NCBI GenBank assembly: GCA_021234155.1
Contig: JAJEKV010000030.1
Span: 7,747,890 to 7,811,889, forward strand
Direction: 5' to 3'
Origin: Isoetes taiwanensis
Lineage: Eukaryota; Streptophyta; Lycopodiopsida; Isoetales; Isoetaceae
DNA length: 64,000 nt
A program made the position numbers and the translations under genes. This document shows positions 23,609 to 35,690 of the stretch, in pieces; the first letter of the stretch is position 1; every line of letters starts with the position of its first letter. The notes under the pieces are model-generated. The model saw nothing but the letters and a program-made list of their open reading frames with translations. It was not told the origin of the DNA and ran no database searches.

Positions 23609-26055
23609 ATGAACGAGTTTACTGCCAATGGGATATTAGCAAATGGCAAAAGCTCGACAGGTGATTTTCCCAATCACCTTGTGGTCCTTGTCCATGGTAT
23701 CCTTGCCAGGTAAAAAGAACTAGGAAATTTGCTGAGAATTTATGCTTCTTATGAAGGACATTTTTATGGTAAAATTTTTGATCCTTATATTTGCAGCCCA
23801 AGCGATTGGAAATATGTAAAAGCTGAGCTGAAAGTGAGGCTTGGAAGTAAATTTCTTATTCATGGTAATACATATATGCCATATTTAGTCTCTATACTCT
23901 GGACATTACTGTCTTCAAGACTGATGCCTGTGAAGTCTGCATGCAGCCAGTTCCGTGAATTCCTACTTGCAAACAACATATGGGATAGATGTTGCTGGAG
24001 AACGCTTGGCAAATGAGGTACAAGTGCCCCTGTGTTAACCATATGAAATTTTTCAAAGATAAATAGATGTTACGTACTGTTGCATTATAGATATGGAACT
24101 TCAATGTTTCAATGTGTTCACTGATCTTATAAAGCAGAGAACTTTAATTCTGTGCCAAGCTTTTAAGTGTTTCTAACTTTGTTTGTACAAAAATTTGTGA
24201 AGACATGCAAAATTGGCTATGGCTAGTCACATAAGCTGTTGCAAGCTAAATTTCTTGACCGTTAATGATCTACCGGTCAAAGAGTACTAAAAACATCTGA
24301 AAACCGAATTGAAAAGGAAAAACTCGTCTCCCAAAAAAGAAAGAAAAGGACAATGTTATATGACTTTGTTCCATTGCTTTTATTTTTCAAGATTTCCACA
24401 TGTTAGAGCTGGATCAAAAATTTCTTTCCTTTTCGTCTATTAAACTGTAATGATCTATTTTATGGGGCTTCATAACTTTGCATAAAAAGTCTTACTACTC
24501 AATAGGACTACTTAAACTATTAGGTTTGACAGGTTTCAGATATCATTCAGAAGAATTCCTATCTGGAGAGAATTTCATTTGTAGCCCATTCATTGGGAGG
24601 ACTTTTCTCACGTTATGCTATTTCTCGCCTCTATAAAGAAGCAGACGAAACACACAATGGTCATAAGGAAAAGGGGACATTGTGTGGACTTGAGCCTGTC
24701 AGTTTTATTACCTTAGCAACTCCCCACCTGGGTGTCCGTGGAAAGCAACAGGTAATATTATAAACGTCAGTTCAAGTCTATTTTCTCATTTGAATATGAC
24801 ATGAAGATCTTTGGATGTGTCCATAGCTTCCTATCCTATTGGGAGTGCCTGTGCTGGAGAGAATTGCAGCTCCATTAGCACCTTTCCTAGTTGGACGTAC
24901 TGGGCGGCAGTTGTTTTTGACAGACGGGAAAGCCAGCGAGCCTCCACTTCTTTTGCGTATGGCTTCAGACTGTGAAGAAGGAAAATTTATGTAATGCCTT
25001 GTCAGAGACCCCTGAAGTTCTAGTGACAAGAATTGTGCTATAATTAACTAATACTATATGCTATTTTGTAGTTCTGCTCTTCGTTTGTTTAAGCTGCGTG
25101 CCACATATGCTAATGTTAACTACGATCGTATCCTTTGTATTTGGTACAGTCATGTTCAGATGAAATACCAATAAATGATCAGGACTTTCTATTCCCTGAC
25201 TTAATCTAGATGTGGTAGGATGGCGCACAGCTTCAATTCGGAGAGAATCAGAGCTTTATAAGGTATGTCGATGATGCCCAATAAAAGAAAGAAAGGAGCT
25301 GCTTGTTCTTTAGAATGGTAGGATTTTAAATTCGGCATTGACAAATTATCACTTAATTGCATAGGTGTGAATGACTAGGTGCAGATGGCCAGTGCATGAA
25401 AAGTTAATTCATGTTCTGGTAGTACTTTTGTATTCATGGTGGTCAAATAGTTATGTGACTGATAACTATTTTTAGTGAATAACTTTCTGCATATTCTTTC
25501 TAGCCTCCGCGGCGTTCCTTGCAAGGTTACAAACACGTTGTAAATGTAACTTACTGTCCAGCCATAGAAGGGACTGCTCCAGCTTTTAGACATGAAACGG
25601 CTGAAGCCAAGGAGGCAGTGCAACATGAAGCTAGTAGCAAAAAGGTTGCAGCTTACCATGATCTACTAGAAGGTCTAGTATCTCTACATAACTATTTGCA
25701 AATAAACTTATTGTTGTACTTAATAAAGTGGGGGAAGATGTAAACAGAGGAGATGATACGAGGATTGCAACAAGTGAGTTGGAGGAAAGTGGATGTCAGT
25801 TTCCATTCAGCATTGTGGCCTTTCTTTGCGCACAACAACATTCATGTAAGATAATGATCATATTCTACAAAATAAATGTGATGGACTGATGGTGCCATTT
25901 CATTCTAACTGTTTAATTAAAAGGTAGAGTTGATGCCTGAGCATTTCCAGGTAAAAAGGCAATGGCTGCACTACGAAGGAGCTGGTGTGGTCTCACATGT
26001 TGCAGATACAGTCAAACAACAAGAGAATGTCCCTTTTCTAGAATCAAGCCTCTAG
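23609..26055 (+). CDS. Alpha/beta hydrolase, DUF676 (putative serine esterase/lipase), 10 exons
   Basis: Exons by GT-AG and family match: 23609-23709, 23797-23864, 23947-24017, 24533-24751, 24827-24990, 25072-25127, 25210-25262, 25504-25672, 25748-25845 and 25951-26055. They sum to 1104 nt, 368 codons with the TAG and no internal stop. Key blocks are HLVVLVHGILA (oxyanion-hole strand), GIDVAGERLANE, the nucleophile elbow FVAHSLGGL (Ser about residue 100; the first Gly of GxSxG is Ala, as I recall in the plant subfamily), ITLATPHLGVRG and WPFFAHNNIH. It resembles plant ROG1-like hydrolases such as the At1g29120 type. An in-frame acceptor 27 nt earlier (25924) would add nine residues. A further 5' exon is possible: the frame is open upstream to an acceptor-like TATAG at 23565. 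This is the only clearly intact host gene here. Likely substrates are lipid esters, unproven. Confidence 0.88.
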
Positions 26056-26106
26056 TTTGGGGCTTTTATAATTTGGCTGCAATGATGTTTCTTCCAACGT
26101 TTTTAT

Positions 26107-26265
26107 AGAAAACAGCTTCAATCAATGGGATATACAAAGCTAGTCAACTCTTTGCAAGCCAAAGTGTCAGAATATGATCATGAGAAACGGATTCAAGGGG
26201 AATTGTTGGATAGAATAAGCAGAGTTTTGGTTTTTGCAAGAAAGGGGCTGCATTCAAATCTCTAG
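26107..26265 (+). other. Short open tail after the hydrolase, origin unknown
   Basis: From 26107 a 52-codon + frame (KQLQSMGYTKLVNSLQAKV, ending ARKGLHSNL and TAG) looks coding-like, with amphipathic helix character. It lies 50 bp past the hydrolase stop after a pyrimidine-rich TTTTATAG. It could be an alternative last exon or a remnant. No family is recognised. Confidence 0.2.
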
Positions 26266-26721
26266 GTATGGCAAAAGGTTGCATATATTGGTTCAAGAGT
26301 TAGTTATAGCAATCCCATTATAGGTGTTCCAATATATGAACATATAGGACACTGTACATAAAGCGGTCTAATTATATTTGGAAGAACTGGTATAAGATGA
26401 GGGGATCAGAAGTTTTGTAAAAAAGTGCTAAGGCTAACAGTGCTTACATTTTACAAGGCCTTCAAAGTAACTAAACGATCAATCAAATGATGTCGAGCAA
26501 AGTACCAGCCTACGATCACCCTCTGAGCTGCAGCGTTGTCATGTAGCAGAGTGAATTAGAAGTTCGTGCCAGTCAAAATTCAGTCGCTTTTTCTCTGCTG
26601 CAGTGCTGCTCATAATAGCTACGCTTGACGTGAATAGCTCAGCTGAGGGTAACCACCAAAGGGATTTAGGCCATCGTTATAGAACCCATAAGTTTGGATG
26701 CAGTTCCGGCCCCCCTTCAGA
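26266..26721. other. Spacer between hydrolase gene and element C
   Basis: Presumed 3' flank of the hydrolase. Nothing is recognised. It ends at the target-site duplicate TATGT (26722-26726) of element C. Confidence 0.45.
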
Positions 26722-26726
26722 TATGT

Positions 26727-27024
26727 TGAAATGAACAAATGAACAAATGAGGTGCTAGCTATACTCGGCACACAACCACGAGCTCGGCCACATACTGAAT
26801 GCCCTGGAGCTCCCCCAGCATCTCCCCAGCATCTGTGACTGAATGCCCTGGAGCTCCCCCATCTTCTTTATAGCTAGCAAACCTGGCCCTCAAAGGAAGG
26901 GGCCATTTTTGGCCATACCTCCAAATATGGACAGCCCCTTCTATAGAAGAGCCATAGTGGTGGGCCACTGCCGAAAGCGCAGCCCCAAGCCTTCCATAGA
27001 CTTCCACGTCTTATACATATTGCA
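26727..27024 (-). repeat. Element C 3' LTR
   Basis: Matches 58314-58562 along its length with moderate divergence. On the minus strand it begins TGCAATATG and ends TTCA. It is 49 bp longer than the 5' LTR, mostly because a block around CTGAATGCCCTGGAGCTCCC is duplicated. The divergence indicates an old insertion. Confidence 0.85.
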
Positions 27025-27036
27025 TTCCCTCCCTCG
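27025..27036 (-). other. Element C polypurine tract
   Basis: Minus strand CGAGGGAGGGAA directly precedes the LTR start TGCAATATG, the expected place for plus-strand priming. Confidence 0.7.
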
Positions 27037-27316
27037 ACGTCCGTGGGCTTGTTGGGGTCATACCTCCAAGAGGTTATAGATACACGGACTCAGTTGTGTC
27101 CTCCAGGACAGTATTGAATTGTCCGATATAATTGTACGGTATACCAGCATACTTATTACTGTTAAGGTCTTTCCCTCGAAAACCCTTCGAGGCGTGGCTT
27201 TTTTAATCCTGACAGTAATACGTTTGCTGCTCTCTTTTTGTTTGGGTCCTGCCAATTAGTCTCCATAGACGATAAAAGTTTATTCTATTCTATTCTTGAC
27301 ATTGCAGCAGGGTATA
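27037..27316. other. Element C 3' untranslated region or small insertion
   Basis: Non-coding. It contains TTTATTCTATTCTATTC at about 27270-27290, reminiscent of the short-repeat tails of SINEs, but no A/B boxes are clear. A 65-codon minus frame shows no motif. Confidence 0.4.
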
Positions 27317-28617
27317 CTAGACCTTTGCCATCTTAGAATAGTCCTTTCTTGGCCCTCTTTGAGGTCGGCTAGTAGAAGCCGTTTCACTGTCTTGTGCCTT
27401 TTGGTCTTTGTATTCTTGTAGAGTATCGGAATAGGCATCTAATAAATTGCCACGAACCCATAAAGCGTCCTCCAAAGGCTTATTGATAAACCTAACCAAA
27501 GATTGCTTAGAACCACTAGTGGATTTATCATTCCGAATTGCTTCCGGCTCAACGCATTGCTTCCGATTTACAAGAGAAACAGAACATACCTCATAACCTC
27601 TTCTACAGGACGCATCAGCAACCCCATTCTCCTTACCCGGATGATAATCCACTGTAAAATTATACTGCTGTATAAAAGAAACCCACTTAAGTTGACGTTT
27701 AGATAAATTTCTCTGGGACACTATGTTTAATGCTTTGATGATCAGTCAGAACATAAACAACGAGCCCAAAACATAATGACGCCAAACTTTCAAAACATGT
27801 ATAATAGCCAAGAATTCTTTATCATACACACTATATCTACTTTCGGAGTTCAAAAATTTACGACTTTCATAAGCGATAGAATGGCCATCTTGCATCAAAA
27901 CTGCGCCCAAAGCTGTCCCACTAGCATCTACACAAATCAAGTAAGGCATTTCAAACTTTAGTACATGCAGCACAAGAGGGTTAACCATAGCATCCTTCAA
28001 AGCTTGAAAAGCAACTTGTTGATTATCACCCCATAAGAATGGTACATCCTTCTTTACTAATAAATAGAGTGTTGAAGCAATGCTAGCAAAAGTTTTTAAC
28101 AAATTTTCTACAATAACTGCACGATCCCAAAAAAGAACGCAAAACAGTCACTGAAGATGAACTAAGCCAACTTAAAGTTGCATGCACTTTGCTAGAATCC
28201 ACTTTGAGACCTTCGTCGCAGATAGTATGGCCTAAGTATTCAATCTCAGATTGAAAGAATATACTTTTCTAGCGTGATGCTTTCTTTTCGCAAGCGAGAG
28301 AAAACCTCTTGTAAATGCAAGTAATGTTCTAAGCAACTATAGGTCTCGAGTTCGAGACCGCCCAGAATCGCACTCTGAACTGTTGGGTGTCAAAAGTTGG
28401 GGGCAGGGCCCAACCAAGCAATGTAGTGTGGTGTGTGGTCACATGTCCAGTTGGATGCTGCCTAGTGGCGTGACGTTAAAATACTATCTATCTATCTATT
28501 GACTTGCTAAAAACTAAAATATCATAAAAGAAAACTACAAAATGACCATGCACATTCCCAAAAATTCGCCCCATTAACCTCGCAAAGGAAGCCGACGCAT
28601 TTATGCGACCAAACGGC
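27317..28617 (-). pseudogene. Element C pol: RT core and RNase H, split by a SINE
   Basis: On the minus strand 28617-28500 reads MPFGRINASASFARLM and then VVFFYDILVFSKS, the RT palm, where the YxDD box reads FYDI. Its second Asp is lost, so it is inactive. A SINE interrupts here. The frame resumes at about 28340 with LEHYLHLQEVFSRLR, SEIEYLGHTICDEGL and LRSFLGSCSYCRKF. The RNase H block follows (28102-27746: FLWGDNQQVAFQALK, CVDASGTALGAVLMQDG, SRYSVYDKEFLAII, WRHYVLG), then YHPGKENGVADASCRR (27720-27600) and a tail to 27317. Frameshifts occur near 28100 and 27735. No integrase follows. Confidence 0.85.
28330..28500 (+). mobile_element. tRNA-derived SINE copy 2, inserted in element C RT
   Basis: Interrupts the RT between DILVFSKS and LEHYLHLQ. 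It has a B-box-like GAGTTCGAGACC and the shared CCCAGAATCGCACT, a GC-richer body (GGGGGCAGGGCCCAACC) and a tail ending CTATCTATCTATT. It aligns with 19010-19055. The A box is missing or degenerate, so it is probably 5'-truncated. The target duplication was not resolved. Confidence 0.65.
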
Positions 28618-30943
28618 ATGGAGTCAAATGGATGCATAAGGGGCAAGAGTGGGGGATTGTGAATGTGTATGCACCTAATCAGCCACGTCAGCGAAGCCCC
28701 CGTGGGCCACTTTACGGACTAAGATTATGCGACTGGTCATAATGTAGCATGGCTACTAGTTGGTGATTTTAATATGGTTGAGTTTGAAGCAGATAGGTGT
28801 GGTAGAGGTACACAGGTTGTTCAGGGATTTGAGCGTGAGCAGTGGAGCCAGCTTGTGCTGGACTGCAGAATGGTAGAGGTTGACAGAGACCAGTCTTTTA
28901 CGTGGTGTAATGGCTGGACTGGACCAGGTAGAGCTTACGTTCGGCATGATCGTGGGTATTATAATATAATAGCTGCTGGCTTACTGAGTAACTTGCAAAG
29001 GACAAATATGTTGGATAGTTCCAAATCTGATCACAATCCACAATGGCTTTCGGTTACAGCGCCAGTGCATAGACGAGCTACAAGAACCTATTTCAAGCTT
29101 AACACTCGATATTTGTTAGACCCTGAGTTTACTAATGGCTGCAGGCATGCCTGGTCCTCTACATTTTCTCATCTTCGAGGTATGTCTGGGGTTGTTGACG
29201 TTTTGGCAGCAGTTAAATCCTTTGCTAAGCAGTGGAGACATAGGAAGGCTCAGGAAACTAGAGGCCGGTTACTAGCTTTGTATATGGAGCTTCAAACGTG
29301 TGGTTCACAAGCCCCTTCATCAAGTATTCGAGAGAAAGAGTTATTGGCAGAAGTAAGAAGCATTGAGTCTATACATGCAACTCAAGCTCGCGTTAAGGCC
29401 GGTTTGGATTAGTTTAAACTTGGAGATAGGTGCTCTCCTTCTTCTTTAGGGCGGCAAGGAGAAGGCGTGTGTCAAGCTCCATATCTTCGCTACTTCTACC
29501 TGATGGCTCTGAAATTTCTGATCCTGCACAGTTGAAGCAGTTTCTTTTTTATTATTTTTCTGCTTTTTTTGCTGATCAGTCTCTACGCTTCCAAAAGGAT
29601 ATGCAGGAGGCATTTTTATCTGAGATCCATTCTATTATTTTCCCGCAGCAGCATGTTCAGTTGGAATCAAGTATTACTGTCGATGACTTGCATTCTGTTG
29701 TAGACTATTTAAAGAAGAATAAGTGCCCGGGCTTGGATGGTTTTTCTGCAGAGTTTTTCCAAGCTTATTGGAATTGGCTTGGTGATGATGTCTTCAATGC
29801 TTTCTCTGAGTTTTGCCGGTTCAGGAGCTTGGATAAGATCATCGACACTGGTTGCATTTCCCTTATTCCTAAGTGCAAAGAGCCTAAAACCATCTCGGAT
29901 TGGCACCCTATAACTTTGCTATCTACGGTGTACAAGATCTTTGCTAAGGCCTTGGCAGAGAAAGTGAGGGATATCTTGGCAGAATCTGTCTCCTTCACAC
30001 AATCAGGATTTTTACCTAAATGCTGTATTCTTGATAATGTGGCCGCAGCTTACGAGCTTACGAGGGAATGTATTGGGCGCGCCTAAAGGATCAGCACATT
30101 GTATATCTCAAATTGGATTTTGCTAAAGCCTATGACAATATAGATTGGAATTTCCTACAAAAATGCCTTCTTGCATTGGGATTTGGAGAGTTATTTACCA
30201 GAGATGTTATGAAGCTCTATCTTTCTGCTCGGTCCACTGTGCTTTTTCAAGGAGAACCATCGGCTGTGTTTCCTGTTGTAGAGGAGTTCGACAAGGATGT
30301 CCCCTTGCCCCGTTATTGTTCACTATTGTGGCAGAGGTATTGTCCCAGCTATTCTCTTTGGCTACTCAAGATGGCGTAATTCAGGGATTGACTATGGAGG
30401 ATGGTTCTCAAGAAGTGTGTAATCAGTATGCCGATGATACATTTCTCTTTCTAGTGGCTGAGAATGATAATCTTCAGAATGCTAAGCTTTTGCTGGACAC
30501 TTTCTCCCTGGCATAGGGGTTCTTGTTGGGTGACTAAAGTGCCCTGCTTTATGGATCTTGGATGTGGATGTTCCTCCCTGTGTTTACGAGTATCCATGGA
30601 ACGTGCTTCCTCACAGGAAGGCCACTAAACTCTTGGGCATTTCTGTAGGTATACATATCTCTACTTCAGATGCATGGGATGTTATAGTGGAAGGCCTATG
30701 TAAGCATCTTTTTTGGTGGAATACAACTAAGCTTTCTCTGGCAGGGAGGATAGTAGTTGCTCAGTAGGTTCTCAGCAACACTCCATGTACATGGCATCTG
30801 TTGTGCTTGCCTCACAAACAAAGTTTCAAGAGGTTGTCACAATTGTCCGTAATTTCATTTGGGCAGGTACTGCGACAGGCGTAGTTGTGAAGGTCGCTTG
30901 GTCCACATGTATCAAACCAAAATTTGATGAAGGTCTAGGTATG
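28618..30943 (+). pseudogene. LINE copy 3, 5' part: endonuclease C-terminus and reverse transcriptase
   Basis: AP-endonuclease-like motifs come first: VNVYAPN (28655), LLVGDFNMVEFEADRCGRG (28755-28810), SFTWCN, then SKSDHNP (about 29025), the catalytic SDH box. The linker (TYFKLNTRYLLDPEF) and RT follow: NKCPGLDGFSAEFFQ (29715), ISDWHPITLLSTVYKIFAKA (29890), YLKLDFAKAYDN (30105), VRQGCPLAPLLFTIVAEVLSQ (about 30285-30345) and QYADDTFLF (about 30424). Frames break near 28700, 29410, 30060, 30290, 30515 and 30767. The catalytic YADD and SDH are retained, so decay is moderate. It ends at the element A insertion. Confidence 0.88.
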
Positions 30944-30948
30944 ATTGA
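30944..30948. other. Target-site duplicate ATTGA, left, of element A
   Basis: ATTGA here and at 55289-55293 flanks element A exactly. Removing one copy restores the LINE reading frame. Confidence 0.9.
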
Positions 30949-31521
30949 TGTTAGTCCTGTGCCTCCTGGTACAGGACTATTCATGCATACGTCAGACCAG
31001 GTCAAGCTCAAAGATCCTCAGTCAACCACGGGTCAGACATCCAAGCCTCATGAGAAGACTAAGCGGCAAGCCACCTTGATCAAAGCCTTTGGGCTGTCAA
31101 CAAGGCGCCGCCGGACAAGTGACGACCCGTCACGCCCCAGCGTCGGCGTCGGCGTGATTCTAGGCACTTCAAGAGGCACGCCAACATTCCTCGAAGGGCC
31201 TCCTTCGAGTCCGCACCGAGATCGATCGAGTGTCTATATTGGGCCCAAGGCCATTGTACTATATATATGAGTAGAGTTAGCTCATAAGTTTTTAGATGAG
31301 TTTTGAGTCTTGTCTCCTTTTCGGTTTTCTCTCTATTGCGAGAGCTCATGTATTTTCATCATTGATATCAAGGAAGCTTATCGTCTTTCTCTCATTTGTT
31401 TGTTCTCTTCTTTTTCTTCTCTTTCAGCCAAATCCGCGTGACATAGTCTCGGACTCTCTGTTAGATCCACGGGTCCTCCACGGAGGGCTGTCTTCGGGAG
31501 TTCGAACCCGGACCCCAAACA
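30949..31521 (+). repeat. Element A 5' LTR (573 bp)
   Basis: Begins TGTTAGTCC and ends CCCCAAACA. It contains a TATA-like CTATATATATGA at 31259-31270, 35 bp before a run into a T/C-rich R-U5-like region, so it is the likely Pol II promoter of element A. It differs from the 3' LTR by scattered 1-3 nt indels and substitutions concentrated in GC-rich words. Confidence 0.92.
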
Positions 31522-33540
31522 ACATGCCCATTGCCGGGTTACGATTTTCTCCTACTTTCTTACGTCGCCATGTATGCAAAAGTAATTTCCACGCCCGAAG
31601 AACTCCTTTCTCGAACTGGCATCTCGCTTGGGCGCCATCGGCGTCGGGGAAAGCTGTGCGACATGTATGGATCGGCTTATGACATAGAGGGAGGCCATCT
31701 TCGGTCTAGGGCTCGGTCCGCGCCACCCACCCCTCGTGTCGGTCTCGTCAGTTCCCGCCCCAAAGCGTGCAAACATTGCTCACAACCTCGGTCCCCTCAT
31801 CACTATCCAGGAGCCTTATCCGGCTCAACCTTCTCAGCCGTACTTTTCATACCCACGAACATGCCTACATCCATCATTCTTGGGCCATGCGCCTCTTTCG
31901 CCATAACCATCATCTCCCGGGTGGCACCGCGGCTATCCACATGTCTCCTTTGCGCCTACCCGGGAATATCCTTTTCCCCACGTTTCCCCACTTTGCTCTT
32001 CCTGTTTACAACCTTACAGATCTCAAAACCAATGCTCCCGGCTACGCCCGGTTTCTCACCGCGGTCACCCCTTCATCCGGGTCCGTCGGGGCACAATGCC
32101 CCATCCTCCTCAACCTCCATATCCTCACTATATCTTGTCCTGTGCAGCCCGGCACTTTCACATCTACCTTTCAAACTCGAACTGACTTATCCCACCTTTG
32201 GCAACACGAAAGGCAAACCGTTAGACCAAAGTGCTTTCGGGGCCCACATGGAAGAATTTGAGGCTCTAGCTGTCCTAAATGGTCACGCGCAACCTCAACT
32301 GAAATTCCACATCTTTTTCCACCACACTGCGTGGCTCTCCTCATCAATGGCTCATGTCCAACAAAGCCATTGGAAACAAGACTGGTCGAAATGCGCCTTT
32401 GCTTTTTCTCTCTCATTACGGGACCACGGATGATGATCAACTTCATCTCAAGCAACTCAATGAACTTCAACAAGAGCCCACGGAGTGCGCCGGGATTTTT
32501 ATGGATCGACTTCACATTACGCTAAGTAAGCTCAAGGAGTACCCTACACGAGGCGGATTTTTGGTGCGGTTTCTCCAAGGGCTTCCTCACGCTATTCGAC
32601 TCATGATGAATACTGCGCCCAAAAACTTTGGAGCAGGCTATCGACCTTGTCAATCACTCGTCAATGTTTCCTCCCGGCGTGGCTCTTCAAGAGCTCCCGT
32701 TCATTCCACCCGCCCACGGTTCCACAAGCGGTACGTTCAGCCTCAACACGCTAATCCACAGTAGCTGAGTCAAATCTGGTGCCATATTTGCAAATATCAA
32801 GGCCATTTGGCCAATGAGTGCAACTCCACCAATGGCCGCCTCATTGCAAGCGATGCAACATGTGCAATCATGCCCACGGAAGAGTGCACTTTCGCACTCA
32901 TCCCACACCGTTCGCAACAAAATGGTTTATCAAGTGCAAACCACACCTCAGCCACAATCGCACTATCTCGACCACCTCTTGGTGCAGCCCACGCAACTCT
33001 ATCGACAACGGGACCCACCACGGGGATCCAACCAACGTCCTCCTTTTGATCCTTCTAAAGCTCGGTGTTATCACCTTTGTCAAGAATGGGGTCATACCAC
33101 CACCGGCGTGTCCTCAACTTCCACAAGTTGGTCCGGCTTCACGGCACAAATCGGACCACATCGGGTCGCCTCCACGGCTTACCAACTCGGCTTTGCGAAT
33201 GGCAAACAAGGCCCGCGCCCAGTTCTTAAGAAGCCCCCAAGAGCGCCTCAGCAATCACGCTATCAACCAGCTCCAGCAAATCAACCACAGCTGGATCAAC
33301 AAGCCCAAGAGGAAATTTTTCAGGCACTTAATCCTCCCGTACAGCCGTCAAATTGGGTTGGTCTAGTTTCACGCCAGATCAAGGCATCACGTCCCTTGAC
33401 TATTATTCAGAAGGACACGCAACCTGCCTTTGCAGTTGACACCATTCCTCATGAGGACGAAAAAAGGTTCACTTTGCACCTGACTTGGAAAAGCTCATGC
33501 CAAATGTCATGCCCAAAGTTCGCCAAAGCATTTTGAATCT
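31522..33540 (+). pseudogene. Element A gag
   Basis: Several overlapping + frames. A basic/Pro-rich N-terminus (31531-32170) leads to a capsid-like block: LTYPTFGNTKGKPLDQSAFG (about 32180), FIFHHT-like strands, then QLNELQQEPTECAGIFMDRL and FLVRFLQGLPHAIRLMM (32450-32610). A CCHC zinc knuckle CHICKYQGHLANEC lies at about 32777-32818 and a second degenerate knuckle (CYHLCQEWGH) at about 33064. The rest is a Gln/Pro-rich tail. Frameshifts near 32280, 32430 and 32765 break it. Its expected role is to form the virus-like particle and bind RNA. Confidence 0.75.
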
Positions 33541-33659
33541 CATGCAAGCTGCTGAAGGCCGCACATTGGCAAATGTTCACGCCACCACTAGAGCTCAACA
33601 AAGACAAGATACCCCTTCAACATCTCAACCTCCACGCTCTCAGACATATCCCAATATTG

Positions 33660-34310
33660 CGGTAGGTTGACTTACTCAAAGAAGTTCTTTGCTTCCCCGC
33701 CACGCACTCCCGCACCCGGTGGAACCAGCCAGATCCTTTTTCTCATGTACCTCTCGAACTCAAGAGGAGCTTGCCAAGATCAAAATTCCTTTAAGCTTGG
33801 CAACCATTTTAAAACTCGTCCCTGCTCTCAAGGACCGGTTACCACTCCCAACTTTTTTAGTTGGGGCTGTGGTTACCTCTACACCCACGGTCCATGCCAC
33901 GGTGGGAAATCAGCAAGTCAACCATGTTCAAATCGATGGAGGTAGTGCGGTCAATCTCATCACGGATAAACTCCGCCAAACAAATGGGCATCACACAACT
34001 CTTTTCGTGCCCCATATGACATCAAATTGGCTAATGGCCATATCACGAGACCTCAAGGCGTCACACCTATTCTTCACATCAACATAGGTGATCTCCGCTT
34101 TCCCATGGAATTTGGAGTGTGGAAAGCTGGCGAAGATCCAGGTGACTATGAAATGCTGGTAGGCAGACCCTTTCTCCGCCAGGCAAAGAGTATCCATTCT
34201 TGGGGCACGGACCGGTTAGTCATCACCGATGGTCATCTCAATGCCACCATGGACTTGCAAAGCAGGCGGGATCATTTCGTTGACAATGCGGAACCCCTCT
34301 CTCATTAATC
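33660..34310 (+). pseudogene. Element A aspartic protease
   Basis: 33689-34087 reads PLSLATILKLVPALKDRLPL, then VNHVQIDGGSAVNLIT (about 33925-33960), where IDGGSA is the plant gypsy protease active-site form of D-S/T-G. One frame over, 34027-34308 reads LHINIGDLRFPMEFGV and YEMLVGRPFLRQAKSIHSWG, the ILGRPWL flap and C-terminal strand. A frameshift near 34030-34080 separates the halves. Confidence 0.8.
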
Positions 34311-35690
34311 GATTCGGAAGAAGCTCGGAATATTTATCAAGTTCGGGCTCCACTGCGGCGTCGCCTCTATCATCCTACCCCGAATATGCTGATCCTTGGG
34401 GAGAAATGACTCTTGATCAGGACCAGGCTGTGGCTGCCTTGCTTGACCCCTACCTGGCTCCTTGCAATCGAATCCAACGCGTTGATCACTTTTCGGATGC
34501 TGACACTCCTGCAACTCCTGTTGATGTACACGCCGTCATGAAGCGTTAATCTTTCGATGAAACTGAGCAACCTCTCTTTTTCACCACGCAAAGTGCCACG
34601 CATCCGGTTATGCTCCAACCTCCTGCACACATTGTCCAGGATACTGAAGTCATACCCCATATTCAGACTCCCGAAGTCGAGATTGTGGATGTTGGCAACA
34701 ATCAACCTGTCCGCATTGCTGCAAACCTTCCGGCTCCTTATCGTAACAGGGCCGTCACGCTGTTCAAAAAATTCAAACACATTTTCGCCTGGAGTTACAA
34801 AGATCTTCGGGGAATCAACAAAAGCTTGGGGGAACTCACCATTCCTACCAAATCTGATGCACGACCAGTGTAGCAACGACAGTACAGGCTCAACCCTAAT
34901 TACCGTGATCGCGTCAAGGCGGAAATTGACAAACTCCTTGCTGCAGGTTTGATCTATGAGGTCAAACATTCTGAATGGGTGAGCCCTATCGTCATTGCCC
35001 TTAAGCACAATGGTAAGATCCGCGTCTGTGTAGACTATCGGAAACTCAATCGGGCCCGCGGGCGTGATCATTTTCCACTTCCCTTCACAGACCAAGTTCG
35101 GAAGAAGTGGTGGACATGAGATGTACTCCTTTATGGATGTTTTTCTGGCTACAATCGGATCTCCATCAAAGAATCGATCAACTCAAGACCACTTTCACCA
35201 CCCCGCGGCACTTTTTGCCTACAAGGTGGTTCCTTTTGGACTATCCAACTCTCCTTCAACATTTCAACGAATCATGCTCTCGGTTTTTCATGATTTCATG
35301 AAGGAAAATCCCTTCTTGCAAATTTTTCAAGATGACTTCTCGCCCTCTGAGTTCCATGGCTGACCATTTGGATAAATTGGAACTTCGTCTTCCGAAATGT
35401 GATGAGTCCGGCATTAGTCTCAATCACGAGAAATGCACCTTTGCGTCACTTCTGGTGTTCTGTTAGGCCATGTTGTCAGCAAAGCAGGAATCACCACTGA
35501 TCCTGCCAAAATCAGTTGTGTGCTCAAAGCTCAAGCACCAGCCAATATCAAAGAGACACGCTCTTTCCTGGGAAAGGTCAATTATTACTCCACCTTCATA
35601 CCTGGACTGGCAGCCATTGCAGATCCCATTCATAAACTCACGGGTGGTGTGAATCCACGGGCTTGGAATTCCTGTGCGTAAGCCGCTTTC
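34311..35690 (+). pseudogene. Element A reverse transcriptase
   Basis: After a spacer, 34610-34871 reads NRAVTLFKKFKHIFAWSYKDLRG, the entry of gypsy RT. A TAG at 34871-34873 is followed by QYRLNPNYRDRVKAEI, SPIVIALKHNGKIRVCVDYRKLN (34984-35050), PRHFLPTRW/KVVPFGLSNSPSTFQRIM (35225-35275) and the catalytic IFQDDF (about 35316-35340), both Asps kept. LLGHVVSKAGITTDPAKI and RSFLGKVNYYSTFIPGLA (35460-35610) complete the thumb. Frames change near 35090, 35150 and 35345, so it is inactive as read. Confidence 0.85.

Noticed and set aside
32687-33095. Overlapping minus-strand frames across element A gag
   Set aside because: They are shadows of the Gln/Pro-rich gag tail and zinc knuckles on the plus strand.
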